Source of the DNA: Nocardia cyriacigeorgica
GTDB lineage: Bacteria; Actinomycetota; Actinomycetes; Mycobacteriales; Mycobacteriaceae
DNA length: 64,000 nt
Direction: 5' to 3'
Assembly (NCBI RefSeq): GCF_010858045.1
Contig: NZ_JAAGVC010000003.1
Location: 1 to 64,000, forward strand
Shown: piece after piece, positions 17,968 to 26,085 of the stretch
Layout of the letters: each line of letters begins with the position of its first letter
Numbering within the stretch: the first letter of the stretch is position 1
The notes under the pieces: generated by a model
Databases searched by the model: none
Told to the model about the DNA's origin: nothing
What the model saw: the letters and a program-made list of their open reading frames with translations, nothing else
Made by a program: the position numbers and the translations under genes

Positions 17968-18723
17968 ATGAGCGGCCCGTACGGACCGAACGACGCCCCT
18001 GGTCCCGGGGAGGGACGCAACGATCCCACCCAGCACTGGGGTGGACAGCAGGCGCCCGGCGGGGCCGGGCCGACCCAGCAGTGGGGCGGCCAGCAGCCGT
18101 CCGCGGCCCAGCCCACCCAGCAGTGGGGCGGTGCTGAGCAGGGCTCGCAGCAGCAGTGGGGCCAGCAGCCCGGCCAGCCACAACAACCCGGCCAGCCGCA
18201 GTGGGGCCAGCCCCAGCAGCCGAGCCAGCCGCAGAGCCAGCCCTGGGCGCAGCCGCAGCAGCCCCAGCCGCAGTGGGGCCAGCCGCAACAGCAGCCGCAG
18301 CAGCAATGGGGTCAACCCCAGCAGCCGCAACAGGATTGGGGCCAGCAGGGCCAGCAGCAGTGGAACCCGAACCAGCCGCAGCAGCCCCTGCAGCAGAGCG
18401 GTGGCGGCGGCGGTAAGAGCAAGGGCCTGATCATCGGTCTGGCCGTGCTCGGTGTCGCGATCGTCGGTGGCATCGTCGCGCTCATCCTGCTGCTCACCGC
18501 CAAGGACGAACTCGACCAGGCGGCCGTGCAGTCCGGTGTGCAGAAGGTGCTCTCGGAGTCCTACGGCATCGAAGACGTCAGCGATGTGTCCTGCCCCGCA
18601 GGCCAAGAAGTCAAGGTCGACGCGACCTTCACCTGCGACCTGAAGGTCAGCGGTGAGGCCAAGAAGGTCAGCGTCAAGATCACCAAGGATGACGGCACCT
18701 ACGAGGTCGGCCGCCCGAGCTGA
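17968..18723 (+). CDS. Q/W-repeat membrane protein with DUF4333 domain
   Basis: The 251-residue product corresponds by position to Rv2091c. The first about 145 residues are a low-complexity, Gln/Pro/Gly/Trp-rich cytoplasmic region in which QQWG, QPQWGQ and similar units recur more than ten times; a single membrane helix follows (GLIIGLAVLGVAIVGGIVALILLL, given only in part as GLIIGLAVLG...), then a small extracytoplasmic DUF4333 domain of about 75 residues with a Cys pair (SCPAGQ and FTCDL) likely forming a disulfide. Function unknown. GTGGAGG precedes the ATG. Confidence 0.88.
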   Translation: MSGPYGPNDAPGPGEGRNDPTQHWGGQQAPGGAGPTQQWGGQQPSAAQPTQQWGGAEQGSQQQWGQQPGQPQQPGQPQWGQPQQPSQPQSQPWAQPQQPQPQWGQPQQQPQQQWGQPQQPQQDWGQQGQQQWNPNQPQQPLQQSGGGGGKSKGLIIGLAVLGVAIVGGIVALILLLTAKDELDQAAVQSGVQKVLSESYGIEDVSDVSCPAGQEVKVDATFTCDLKVSGEAKKVSVKITKDDGTYEVGRPS

Positions 18724-18735
18724 TCCTCGATCGGG

Positions 18736-18775
18736 CGGTCCGCCACCCGCGGCACCGGTCCGCCACCCGCGGCAC
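18736..18775 (+). repeat. Perfect tandem duplication of a 20-bp unit
   Basis: The unit CGGTCCGCCACCCGCGGCAC occurs twice head to tail (18736-18755 and 18756-18775) just after the DUF4333 gene. It contains the small dyad CCGC...GCGG and lies in the space between convergent genes, where it may act in termination or be a simple slippage duplication. Confidence 0.7.
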
Positions 18776-18817
18776 GGCCCGGCCCGGGTCGGAGCGCCGG
18801 AGAATGTCGGGTGCGCC

Positions 18818-19384
18818 TCAGAGCCCGGGGCCCGCGACGACCACCGCACCGCTCGGATCGAACTCCAATCGGTAAATCGCCGGCATCGGCATGGCCCGCA
18901 CGAACGGCCACCCGATGCCGGCGATTCCGTATCCGGCCAGTGCGGCGGCGATGAACGTCCCGCGGCTGCCGACAACGATCGGCCCACCGGCTGCCTCCGC
19001 CCATCGACTCAGCGCTGACACCGCCCGCTCCGACAACTGGCGCAGGCTTTCACCACCCGGCCGAGCCGTCTCCGGTCGTGCCCAACTCCGCGCGTACCAG
19101 CGCGCGTAGTCCGGCGTCGGCGCGATCCCCGAATCCCATTCCCGCAGCGCACTATCCGTCCGCACGGCGCGGCCCGCCGCCTGTGCGGTGGGCGCAACGG
19201 TCTGCACCGCACGCAGATACGGGCTCGACGCCACTACGGTCGGACCGCAGGCGAGCAGCTCGCAGACCAGTCGCCGAGCCGAGCGGCGGCCCGCGGCGGT
19301 CAGCGCGCGACGGTGGTCGTCGGGTCCGTCGGCGCGGGGTATCCCGGCGTCGGCGTGCCGGACGAGCAGCAGTGTCGGTCGCAT
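18818..19384 (-). CDS. Histidine phosphatase family protein
   Basis: The 188-residue product starts MRPTLLLVRHADAG, carrying the RHA variant of the RHG catalytic signature of the phosphoglycerate-mutase superfamily. The second arginine lies in SSPYLRAVQT, the acid/base residue in the REWDSG region, and the second histidine position is taken by GSRGTFIAA, so the final motif departs from the usual GH. The substrate is unknown. CACAAT lies 6 nt upstream of the ATG; no ribosome site is seen. It runs in the same direction as the upstream exonuclease gene. Confidence 0.8.
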   Translation of the reverse strand: MRPTLLLVRHADAGIPRADGPDDHRRALTAAGRRSARRLVCELLACGPTVVASSPYLRAVQTVAPTAQAAGRAVRTDSALREWDSGIAPTPDYARWYARSWARPETARPGGESLRQLSERAVSALSRWAEAAGGPIVVGSRGTFIAAALAGYGIAGIGWPFVRAMPMPAIYRLEFDPSGAVVVAGPGL

Positions 19385-19424
19385 GCATCGATTGTGCGGG
19401 CCGCGGGGCCCGGCTACGGGCTGT

Positions 19425-20396
19425 TCAGCCGCGGGGCGCGCCCATGGCGGTGATGAGGCGGGTGATGGGGCTGTCCGCGTTGTAGGTGACGGCGAGTTCG
19501 CGCAGGCGGTCGAGGTCTGCGGGGGTGGTGGGGAGAATGTCGGGGCGCGAGAGGGCGACGTCGGCGTCGCGGACCACCCGGACCACCGGGGCGGCGGCGG
19601 ACAGATAGGCCTCGGCGGCACGGAGTTTGGTGCGGATGCCCTGGGAGAGATCTGCGGCCGGATCGTCGACGGCGGCACGCAACGCATCCAGCGACCCGAA
19701 GCGGGTGATGAGTGTGGAGGCCGATTTCTCACCGATACCGGGAACACCGGGCAGGCCGTCGGAGGCGTCGCCGCGCAACGTCGCCATATCGGCGTAGGCG
19801 GGGCCCGCATTCTCCAGCGGCACACCGTATTTCGCGGATACCTCGGCCGGTCCGAACAGCTCGGCCTTCGCCAGCCCACGACCCACGTAGAGCACGCGGA
19901 CCGGGGGCGCCGGGGTATCGCGGACGAGCTGGAGCAGATCGCGGTCGCCGCTCACCACGATCACCTCATCGGTCTGCTCGCGGGTCGCGAGTGTGCCGAG
20001 CACATCATCGGCTTCGAGGCCTTCGGCGCCGCCGGTGGCGATGCCTGCCGCCGCCAGCACGTCGAGGATCATCGCCACCTGCGGAGTGAGCCGATCGGGC
20101 ACTTCCTCGGCACCCGGCGCCGCCTCGGCGGAGGTGTCGAGGCGATGGGTCTTGTACGTGGGCACCAGATCGACCCGGAACCGGGGCCGCCAATCCAGAT
20201 CCAGGCCGACCACGAGCCTGCTGGGGGAGTGGCGGGTGATCAGGGCGGCGACCATATCGGTGAAGCCGCGCAGCGCGTTCACCGAGCGGCCGTCGGGGGC
20301 GGTGATCTTCTCCGGGATCGCGTGGAAGGCGCGGAACCAGAGGCTGGCCCCGTCGAGCAGCAGCAGGGGACCGGTAGCGGGAGCGGCTGACGTCAC
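19425..20396 (-). CDS. 5'-3' exonuclease (flap-endonuclease-like, Rv2090 type)
   Basis: The 323-residue product is a stand-alone PIN/FEN-type nuclease like the N-terminal domain of DNA polymerase I. Metal-binding acidic residues lie in [34 protein letters not shown], and [12 protein letters not shown]; the helix-hairpin-helix region reads [18 protein letters not shown]. It likely trims RNA primers or flaps. It starts with GTG, and TAACCT ends 6 nt upstream. It has the same neighbours as Rv2090 in mycobacteria, being divergent from pepE. Confidence 0.92.
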   Translation of the reverse strand: MTSAAPATGPLLLLDGASLWFRAFHAIPEKITAPDGRSVNALRGFTDMVAALITRHSPSRLVVGLDLDWRPRFRVDLVPTYKTHRLDTSAEAAPGAEEVPDRLTPQVAMILDVLAAAGIATGGAEGLEADDVLGTLATREQTDEVIVVSGDRDLLQLVRDTPAPPVRVLYVGRGLAKAELFGPAEVSAKYGVPLENAGPAYADMATLRGDASDGLPGVPGIGEKSASTLITRFGSLDALRAAVDDPAADLSQGIRTKLRAAEAYLSAAAPVVRVVRDADVALSRPDILPTTPADLDRLRELAVTYNADSPITRLITAMGAPRG

Positions 20397-20402
20397 GGGC
20401 CG

Positions 20403-20408
20403 AGGTTA
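20403..20408 (-). promoter_or_regulatory. -10 element (TAACCT) of the exonuclease gene
   Basis: On the minus strand TAACCT ends 6 nt before the GTG start at 20396, without a ribosome site: leaderless type. Confidence 0.5.
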
Positions 20409-20618
20409 CCCGCCGGGGGCGACAGGGCCGGAGGGAAACACCGGGCCGGGGCCGTCGCGGACAGCAGCGTGGGACAAGGATCCGGCTCGGCGGTGCGCGC
20501 CGCGCACCCGGGTGGCAGTGCGGTCGTCGCCGGATCCGGCGCCGGCCGCCGGGCCTACGTAGCGACCTCATAGCAACACTGAACGCCCAGAGTGGATCCG
20601 AGCGGACCCTCGGACGGG

Positions 20619-20624
20619 TAACGT
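20619..20624 (+). promoter_or_regulatory. -10 element (TAACGT) of pepE
   Basis: TAACGT ends 8 nt before the pepE ATG at 20633 and no Shine-Dalgarno sequence follows it. Confidence 0.45.
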
Positions 20625-20632
20625 CGGGCGGT

Positions 20633-21760
20633 ATGAGCTCGCACACGGATTCACGATTCGCGGCGGACGTCTACGCCGACCGGCTCGAGCGCGCGGTGCA
20701 GTCGATGCGCAACGCTCACCTGGACGCGCTGCTCATCACGCCCGGGCCGGATCTGCGCTATCTGATCGGTTCGGCCGCCGATTCGTTCGAGCGGCTGACC
20801 TGCCTGGTGATCCCCGCCGACAAGGGCACGCCTTCGGTGGTGATCCCCAAGCTGGAACTGGCCGCGCTGGACGGTTCCGCGGTGTCGGACCTGGGTTTGC
20901 AGGTCCACGATTGGGTTGACGGTGTCGACCCGTACCAGATCGTGAAGTCGACGTTGCACGTCGGCTCCCGCGTCGCGGTCAGCGACTCCATGCCCGCCCT
21001 GCACCTGATTCCGCTGGCCGAATCCTTCAGCGGCCTGCCGGCCTCGGCCACACCCGTGCTGCGCGAACTGCGCATGATCAAGGACGCCGCCGAGATCGAG
21101 GCGCTGCGGGAAGCGGGCGCCGCCATCGACCGGGTGCACGCCCGGATGGGGGAATGGCTGCTGCCCGGGCGCACCGAAGCCGAGGTGGCCGAGGATATCG
21201 AGCGCGCGATCATCGCCGAGGGCCATACCGAGGCCGAGTTCATCATCGTCGGCAGCGGCCCGAACGGCGCCATCCCGCATCACACGAAATCGGAGCGGCG
21301 GTTGCAGCAAGGCGACGTCGTCGTCATCGATATCGGCGGCCCGGTGGCTTCCGGGTACAACTCCGATTGCACCCGCACCTACGTCCTCGGCGAGCCCCGC
21401 GCCGAGGTGGCCACCCGCTACGCCGAGCTGGAAGAAGCGCAAGCGGCGGCCGTCGCGGCGGTGCGCCCCGGCGTCACCGCCGAATCGGTGGACGCCGCCG
21501 CCCGCGAACCGCTGAAGGCCGCGGGTCTCGGCGATGCGTTCCTGCACCGCACCGGGCACGGGATCGGCCTGTCGGTGCATGAGGAGCCCTACATCGTCGC
21601 GGGCAACGAGCTCGAAATGCGGCCCGGCATGGCGTTCAGCGTCGAACCTGGCATCTACTTCCGCGGTGAGTGGGGCGCCCGCATCGAGGACATCGTCGTG
21701 GTCACCGAGGACGGCGCCGAACCGATGAATCAGCGCCCACACGGGCTCACGGTGCTCTGA
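20633..21760 (+). CDS. pepE: PepE, M24B-family Xaa-Pro dipeptidase
   Basis: The 375-residue product is a pita-bread-fold metallopeptidase that cleaves peptides with proline in second position. The N-terminal creatinase domain spans about residues 10-140. The two-metal site is complete: Asp in VVIDIGG, Asp in SDCTRTY, His in HRTGHGIG, Glu in SVEPGIY and Glu in ARIEDIVVV; substrate histidine in IPHHTKS and VHEEPY. It matches Rv2089c in position and length. Confidence 0.93.
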   Translation: MSSHTDSRFAADVYADRLERAVQSMRNAHLDALLITPGPDLRYLIGSAADSFERLTCLVIPADKGTPSVVIPKLELAALDGSAVSDLGLQVHDWVDGVDPYQIVKSTLHVGSRVAVSDSMPALHLIPLAESFSGLPASATPVLRELRMIKDAAEIEALREAGAAIDRVHARMGEWLLPGRTEAEVAEDIERAIIAEGHTEAEFIIVGSGPNGAIPHHTKSERRLQQGDVVVIDIGGPVASGYNSDCTRTYVLGEPRAEVATRYAELEEAQAAAVAAVRPGVTAESVDAAAREPLKAAGLGDAFLHRTGHGIGLSVHEEPYIVAGNELEMRPGMAFSVEPGIYFRGEWGARIEDIVVVTEDGAEPMNQRPHGLTVL

Positions 21761-21807
21761 GCCGAGGACCCCCGATGTGGGGTGTCACCGGCTCGCGGGT
21801 GGCGGTC

Positions 21808-21923
21808 CGCGCCTGACGATCCAGCGTCGGCAGTCGACCACTGCGCCGGGTTGTGGACCGCAATCGGTGTGCGGGACGTGCGCGCCTGGCGATCCGGCGT
21901 CATCAATCGACCTCCGCGCCGGG
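21808..21923 (+). repeat. Diverged 43-bp direct repeat, period 73 bp
   Basis: Segment 21808-21850 and segment 21881-21923 agree at 36 of 43 positions by eye, both starting CGCGCCTG and ending GCGCCGGG. They occupy most of the 188-nt space between the convergent pepE and F420-enzyme genes. No coding or structured role is visible. Confidence 0.6.
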
Positions 21924-21948
21924 CCGCCCGCTCACTCGTTGCCGATGC

Positions 21949-22356
21949 TCACTCCGCGCGCAAGGTGCTGCTGGACAGCATCCGCTGCACCTGGATGGCA
22001 ATGACCACGCGCGTCGGGTTTTCCCGCGGCACCCGGTAGCGCCCCGCGTACCGTTGCACCGCCTCGCCGACGCTGACCGGATCGTCGAGCACCGTCGCCG
22101 GGCCTTCCAGCGTCAGCCAGCGGATCCCGTCGACTTGACTGACCGCCGCGTACCCCGAGCGCCGGACATTGCGCACCTTCACCGACCCGTCGTTGGTGAT
22201 GATGCGCGCGATCCCGGCCTCGGCGTCCCAGGTGAACCCGACGGCCACCACGTGCGGTGTTCCGTCGGCGCGCAGTGTGGTGAGAGTGGCCAGATGTCGT
22301 TCGGTCACGAACTCGACAGCGGCAGGGGAGAGTTGGACAGCAGCACCGATCGCCAT
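21949..22356 (-). CDS. F420-dependent biliverdin reductase-like PPOX enzyme (Rv2074 type)
   Basis: The 135-residue product is a split-barrel flavin/deazaflavin protein and resembles Rv2074, reported to reduce biliverdin with F420H2. Shared features: FVTERHLATLTTLRADGTPHV at the start, VAVGFTWD, VRRSGYAAVSQVDGIRWLTLEG in the middle and RYRVPRENPTRVVI near the end. It stands next to an SDR gene and cobL just as in M. tuberculosis. TACGGT ends 6 nt before the ATG. Confidence 0.85.
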   Translation of the reverse strand: MAIGAAVQLSPAAVEFVTERHLATLTTLRADGTPHVVAVGFTWDAEAGIARIITNDGSVKVRNVRRSGYAAVSQVDGIRWLTLEGPATVLDDPVSVGEAVQRYAGRYRVPRENPTRVVIAIQVQRMLSSSTLRAE

Positions 22357-22362
22357 GCCTCG

Positions 22363-22368
22363 ACCGTA
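22363..22368 (-). promoter_or_regulatory. -10 element (TACGGT) of the biliverdin reductase-like gene
   Basis: On the minus strand TACGGT ends 6 nt before the ATG at 22356: leaderless type. Confidence 0.5.
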
Positions 22369-22520
22369 GCGACCTACGTAGTGCGAGCTGTCACCGCATC
22401 GGCTCGAGGGCTGCGCCCCGCCCCCGCCGCAGGCCTCCGAAAGGCCGACACCGGGGATCGGGGCAGTCGATAGCCGTTCGTGGTTGCGATCAGCCGCGGC
22501 CGGGATGACAGGATGGGCGC

Positions 22521-23285
22521 ATGGGACGGCGTAGTGCGCGAGAACTCGACGCGGGGACGGTGCTGGTGCTCGGCGGGCGCAGCGAAATCGGGCTCGAAGT
22601 GGCGCGGCGGGTGGCGGCGGGGCGGACCGTCGTGCTCGCGGCGCGGCGCAGCGGGGACCTCGCGGGCGAGACGGCGGCGATCGAAGCCGCTGGCGCGTCG
22701 GCGGTGCACTGCGTGGAATTCGATGCCGACGACACCGCGAGCCATCCCGCACTGCTGGAGAAGATCGCCGCCGAACACGGGCCGCTCGGGGTCGTGGTGG
22801 TGGCCTTCGGCATCCTCGGCGATCAAGCGCGCGCCGAGCGCGATCCGGCGCACGCGCTCGCGGTGGTGCACACCGATTTCACCGCACAGGTCAGTGTGCT
22901 GACGGTGCTGGCGAACCTGCTGCGCGCCCAGGGCAGCGGGCAGCTCGTGGTCTTCAGCTCCATCGCCGGCGTGCGAGTGCGGCGCGCGAACTATGTCTAC
23001 GGTTCGGCCAAAGCCGGCCTGGACGGGTTCGCCAGCGGGCTCGGTGACGCCCTGCACGGCACGGGCGTGCACCTGATGCTGGTGCGGTCCGGATTCGTCA
23101 TCGGACGGATGACCGAGGGAATGGCGCCGGCGCCGTTCTCCAGCACGCCGGGTCAGGTCGCCGAGGCCGTCGTCACGGGTCTGCGTCGGCGAGCGGAGCG
23201 GGTCGTGGTGCCCGGCATCCTGCGGCTGGTGTTCATCGCGTTCCGGATGCTGCCGCAGCCGATCTGGCGCAGGATGCCGCGATGA
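22521..23285 (+). CDS. Short-chain dehydrogenase/reductase (Rv2073c type)
   Basis: The 254-residue product has the SDR layout: cofactor-binding segment VLVLGGRSEIGLEVARRVA (an atypical glycine pattern), the NAG-equivalent VVVAFGILGD, Ser in VFSSIAG, and the catalytic YVYGSAK (Tyr-x-x-x-Lys). It resembles the DprE2-like group, which lacks the full NNAG motif, and has a hydrophobic C-terminus. By synteny it equals Rv2073c between Rv2074 and cobL. CAGGAT lies 6 nt before the ATG. Substrate not known. Confidence 0.85.
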   Translation: MGRRSARELDAGTVLVLGGRSEIGLEVARRVAAGRTVVLAARRSGDLAGETAAIEAAGASAVHCVEFDADDTASHPALLEKIAAEHGPLGVVVVAFGILGDQARAERDPAHALAVVHTDFTAQVSVLTVLANLLRAQGSGQLVVFSSIAGVRVRRANYVYGSAKAGLDGFASGLGDALHGTGVHLMLVRSGFVIGRMTEGMAPAPFSSTPGQVAEAVVTGLRRRAERVVVPGILRLVFIAFRMLPQPIWRRMPR

Positions 23286-23316
23286 ACAACGGTGCGGTGT
23301 CCGGGCCGGTTGCCCC

Positions 23317-24576
23317 ATGGACGCGATGACCGGGCGCCCAGATCCCCTCCGATGGTCCGGCGCTCCCATCGCGGTCGTCGGAATCGGCGCGGACGGATGG
23401 GGCGGCCTCGGCGCGACGGCACGAGAGTCGGTCACCCACTGCGACGTGCTGATGGGTTCGCCGCGCCAACTCGCGCTCGTCCCCGACGAGGTGACCGCAC
23501 AGCGGATCAGCTGGCCGTCCCCGCTGCTGCCCGCACTCGCGGACCTGCTGCGCGCGCACGCCGACGCCCGGATATGCGTGTTGGCCAGCGGTGATCCGAT
23601 GTTCTACGGCATCGGCGTGACGCTGGCCAAGCTCTTCGGCCCGGCCTCGCTGCGGGTGCTTCCGCAACCGTCGTCGGCGTCGCTGGCCTGCGCGCGGTTG
23701 GGCTGGCCGCTCGCCGAGATCCCGGTGGTCTCGATGGTCGGCCGCGCACCGGCGAACCTGCTGCCCGAGCTCACCGACGGGCGCCGCATCCTCGTGCTCA
23801 GCGCCGACGCGGGCACCCCCGCCGTCATCGCAGAGCTGCTCAGCCGCAACGGTTTCGGCTCCTCGACGCTCACCGTTCTGGAACAGCTCGGCGGCTCCGG
23901 CGAGCGCATTGTCACCGCGACCGCCTCGACCTGGGACGACCCGCGCACGGACCCGCTCAATATCGTGGCGATCGAGGTCGCCGCCGACGCCGATCGGCCC
24001 CGCACGACTCGACTGCCCGGGCTGCCCGACATCCTGTACGGCCGCGACACCCAGCTCACCAAATCCGAGATCCGTGCACTCACCCTGAGTGCTCTCGCAC
24101 CGGCCCCCGGCGAACTGCTCTGGGACGTCGGCGGCGGTTCCGGCAGCATCGCCATCGAATGGTGCCGCACCCACCCCAGCTGCCGGGCGGTGAGTTTCGA
24201 ACGGCTCGACCAGCGCAGGCAGCGGATCGCGGACAACGCCGCCGCGCTCGGCGCCCCGGCCGTCGAGGTGCGCGGTGAGGTCCGAGCCGAACTCGCGACC
24301 GCTGACCTGCCCGTACCCGATGCGATCTTCCTCGGCGGCGGACTCACCCAGGACGGCGTCTTCGAGACATGCTGGTCACATCTAGGCCAGGGTGGGCGGC
24401 TGGTGGCCAATGCGGTGACCGCCGAAACCGAGGCCATGCTGGTCGGTCTCGCCGCCGCGCACGGCGGTGAGCTGCGCAAATTCCAGGTCTACCGGGCCGA
24501 GCCCCTCGGCGGGTTCACCGCGTGGCGGCCGCAGCTGCCGGTGGCGCAATGGTCGGTGGTCAAGGGCTCGGCCTGA
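23317..24576 (+). CDS. cobL: CobL, precorrin-6Y C5,15-methyltransferase (decarboxylating)
   Basis: CobL methylates C5 and C15 of precorrin-6B (formerly 6Y) and removes the acetate side-chain carboxyl at C12. The 419-residue product is a two-domain fusion: a CbiE-like tetrapyrrole methylase domain (about residues 15-215; AVVGIGADGWGGL, then LASGDPMFYGIG) and a CbiT-like Rossmann methyltransferase (about 225-415; LLWDVGGGSGSIAIEW). It starts 31 nt after the SDR gene; ATG 23317 and ATG 23326 are both possible. Confidence 0.93.
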   Translation: MDAMTGRPDPLRWSGAPIAVVGIGADGWGGLGATARESVTHCDVLMGSPRQLALVPDEVTAQRISWPSPLLPALADLLRAHADARICVLASGDPMFYGIGVTLAKLFGPASLRVLPQPSSASLACARLGWPLAEIPVVSMVGRAPANLLPELTDGRRILVLSADAGTPAVIAELLSRNGFGSSTLTVLEQLGGSGERIVTATASTWDDPRTDPLNIVAIEVAADADRPRTTRLPGLPDILYGRDTQLTKSEIRALTLSALAPAPGELLWDVGGGSGSIAIEWCRTHPSCRAVSFERLDQRRQRIADNAAALGAPAVEVRGEVRAELATADLPVPDAIFLGGGLTQDGVFETCWSHLGQGGRLVANAVTAETEAMLVGLAAAHGGELRKFQVYRAEPLGGFTAWRPQLPVAQWSVVKGSA

Positions 24577-24624
24577 GCGGCGATCCGGTCGTGCCCACGG
24601 GTGAAACAGGGCTGTTCCACGCGG

Positions 24625-24630
24625 TAGGGT
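24625..24630 (+). promoter_or_regulatory. -10 element (TAGGGT) of the secreted protein gene
   Basis: TAGGGT lies 54 nt before the ATG; a start of transcription near 24637 would fall just ahead of the palindrome at 24641-24658. Confidence 0.4.
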
Positions 24631-24640
24631 CTGGTCCGAG

Positions 24641-24658
24641 TTCCGATCGCGATCGGAA
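24641..24658 (+). promoter_or_regulatory. Perfect 18-bp palindrome in the leader of the secreted protein gene
   Basis: TTCCGATCGCGATCGGAA is a perfect palindrome placed about 4 nt downstream of the expected transcription start. The position suits an operator that blocks the polymerase, or an RNA stem at the 5' end of the message. No regulator gene is adjacent. Confidence 0.5.
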
Positions 24659-24684
24659 ACCGAATTTCCTGACCGGGGAGTTAC

Positions 24685-25308
24685 ATGAAGTACAAGAAGT
24701 TCGCCGCCACCGCTCTTCTCGCGGTCGCCGCCACCGGGGTCAGCGCAGGAACCTCCTACGCCGCTCCTTCGCCCACCCCGCCCGCCGCCCAGGACCAGAG
24801 CACCGCGGTGCCAACGGTCACCGGCGAAGACCAGGGCGTCGACTACACCCTCGAGCTCGCCGAGGCCGGCAAGTCGCTGGTCACCACCGTGACCGGGGGC
24901 GCCTTCAGCCTCGACACCGACGACAAGACGGTGACGTTGAAGAACGCCGACGGCGCCGTCGTCACCACGATCCCGCTGACCGCCACCGCCAAGGGGCAGC
25001 CGGTCGAGATCGCCGCGAGCGTCGACGCCGACGGCAGCAAGCTCACCCTGACCCCGCAGGTCACCCCGACCGCGGCAGCGCCGAGCCAGGCCGAGTTCAT
25101 CTCTGCCCAGGGCTGGTTCATGGCCGAACTGCAGCGGGCCTCGCTCGGTGCGCTGGTCGGCGGCCTGATCGGCGCCGCGGTGGGCATCCTGTTCTTCGGT
25201 GTCGGCATCCTGCCCGGCGCGGTGCTCGGCGCCATCATCGGCCTCGCGGTCGCGGGTGGCCCGGAGCTGCTCAACGCGGGCCTGGCCTACTTCAGCGGCC
25301 AGCCCTGA
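24685..25308 (+). CDS. Secreted small protein with glycine-rich hydrophobic C-terminus
   Basis: The 207-residue product has a clear Sec signal peptide (MKYKKF, hydrophobic core, cleavage probably after SYA near residue 26), a beta-rich middle (YTLELAEAGKSLVTTV, then LTLTPQ) and a C-terminal glycine-zipper-like hydrophobic segment (about residues 155-200, GALVGGLIGAAVG and similar). Proteins of this plan are numerous in Nocardia (I recall the name DUF8020) and have no known function. GGGGAG precedes the ATG. It sits between cobL and cobK, where mycobacteria have cobM, and its stop overlaps the cobK start. Confidence 0.8.
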   Translation: MKYKKFAATALLAVAATGVSAGTSYAAPSPTPPAAQDQSTAVPTVTGEDQGVDYTLELAEAGKSLVTTVTGGAFSLDTDDKTVTLKNADGAVVTTIPLTATAKGQPVEIAASVDADGSKLTLTPQVTPTAAAPSQAEFISAQGWFMAELQRASLGALVGGLIGAAVGILFFGVGILPGAVLGAIIGLAVAGGPELLNAGLAYFSGQP

Positions 25309-26075
25309 ACATCCTGATCCTGGGCGGAACCCGGCAGGCCCGGGAACTGGCCCGCATCGCCTCCGGCGAGCGAGGATTCGCGATCGTCTCCTCGCTCGCC
25401 GGACGTGTTCGCGACCCCCTCCTGCCGCCCGGCGAGGTCCGCGTCGGCGGGTTCGGCGGACCACAGGGCCTGCGCGAGTTCCTGCTGACCCGGCGGATCG
25501 ATGCCGTCGTCGACGCGACCCACCCGTTCGCCGACACCATCACCGGCAATGCGGCGATCGCCTGCCGCGCCGCCGGCACTCCCTTGCTGCGGCTGAGCCG
25601 CCCGGGCTGGTCGGCCGGTCCGGGCGACACCTGGATTCGCGTGCCCGACCTCGCGGCCGCGGCCGCGCGAGTCACCGAGTTGGGGGAGCGGGTATTTCTC
25701 ACCATCGGACGCCAGGGTGTCGGCGCGTTCGCCGGCCATCGCGCTCAGTGGTTCCTCATCCGCGCCATCGACGCACCCGAAACGGCGTTGCCGCCGCGCC
25801 ACGAATTGCTGCTCGCGCGTGGGCCTTTCAGTGTCGAAGCGGAGTCCGAACTCCTGGCCTGGCACCGGATCGACGTCCTCGTCACCAAGGACAGCGGAGG
25901 CGCCGATACCGCCGCGAAACTCACGGCCGCGCGCGCGGCGCGGCTGCCGGTGCTGATGATCGACCGGCCCGCGCTCCCCGCGGGCATCGAGGTCGTCGCT
26001 ACCGTTGCCGATGCGGTGAAGTGGTTACATCGTCGCGGGGACAGCGGCGCTCGACCAGGGCTCGTGGACTCGTGA
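25305..26075 (+). CDS. cobK: CobK, precorrin-6A reductase
   Basis: CobK reduces precorrin-6A with NADPH. The 256-residue product has the CobK pattern: NILILGGTRQARELAR at the N-terminus, SSLAGRV, RVGGFGG, VDATHPFA, FLTIGRQG, LLARGPF and TKDSGG. No ATG, GTG or TTG precedes the conserved start in this frame nearby; the only codon that suits is CTG at 25305, whose last two bases form the stop of the secreted protein gene (CTGA). I take this as a CTG start by translational coupling; a frame error upstream is the alternative. Confidence 0.88.
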   Translation: MNILILGGTRQARELARIASGERGFAIVSSLAGRVRDPLLPPGEVRVGGFGGPQGLREFLLTRRIDAVVDATHPFADTITGNAAIACRAAGTPLLRLSRPGWSAGPGDTWIRVPDLAAAAARVTELGERVFLTIGRQGVGAFAGHRAQWFLIRAIDAPETALPPRHELLLARGPFSVEAESELLAWHRIDVLVTKDSGGADTAAKLTAARAARLPVLMIDRPALPAGIEVVATVADAVKWLHRRGDSGARPGLVDS

Positions 26076-26085
26076 CGGTGGGCGT

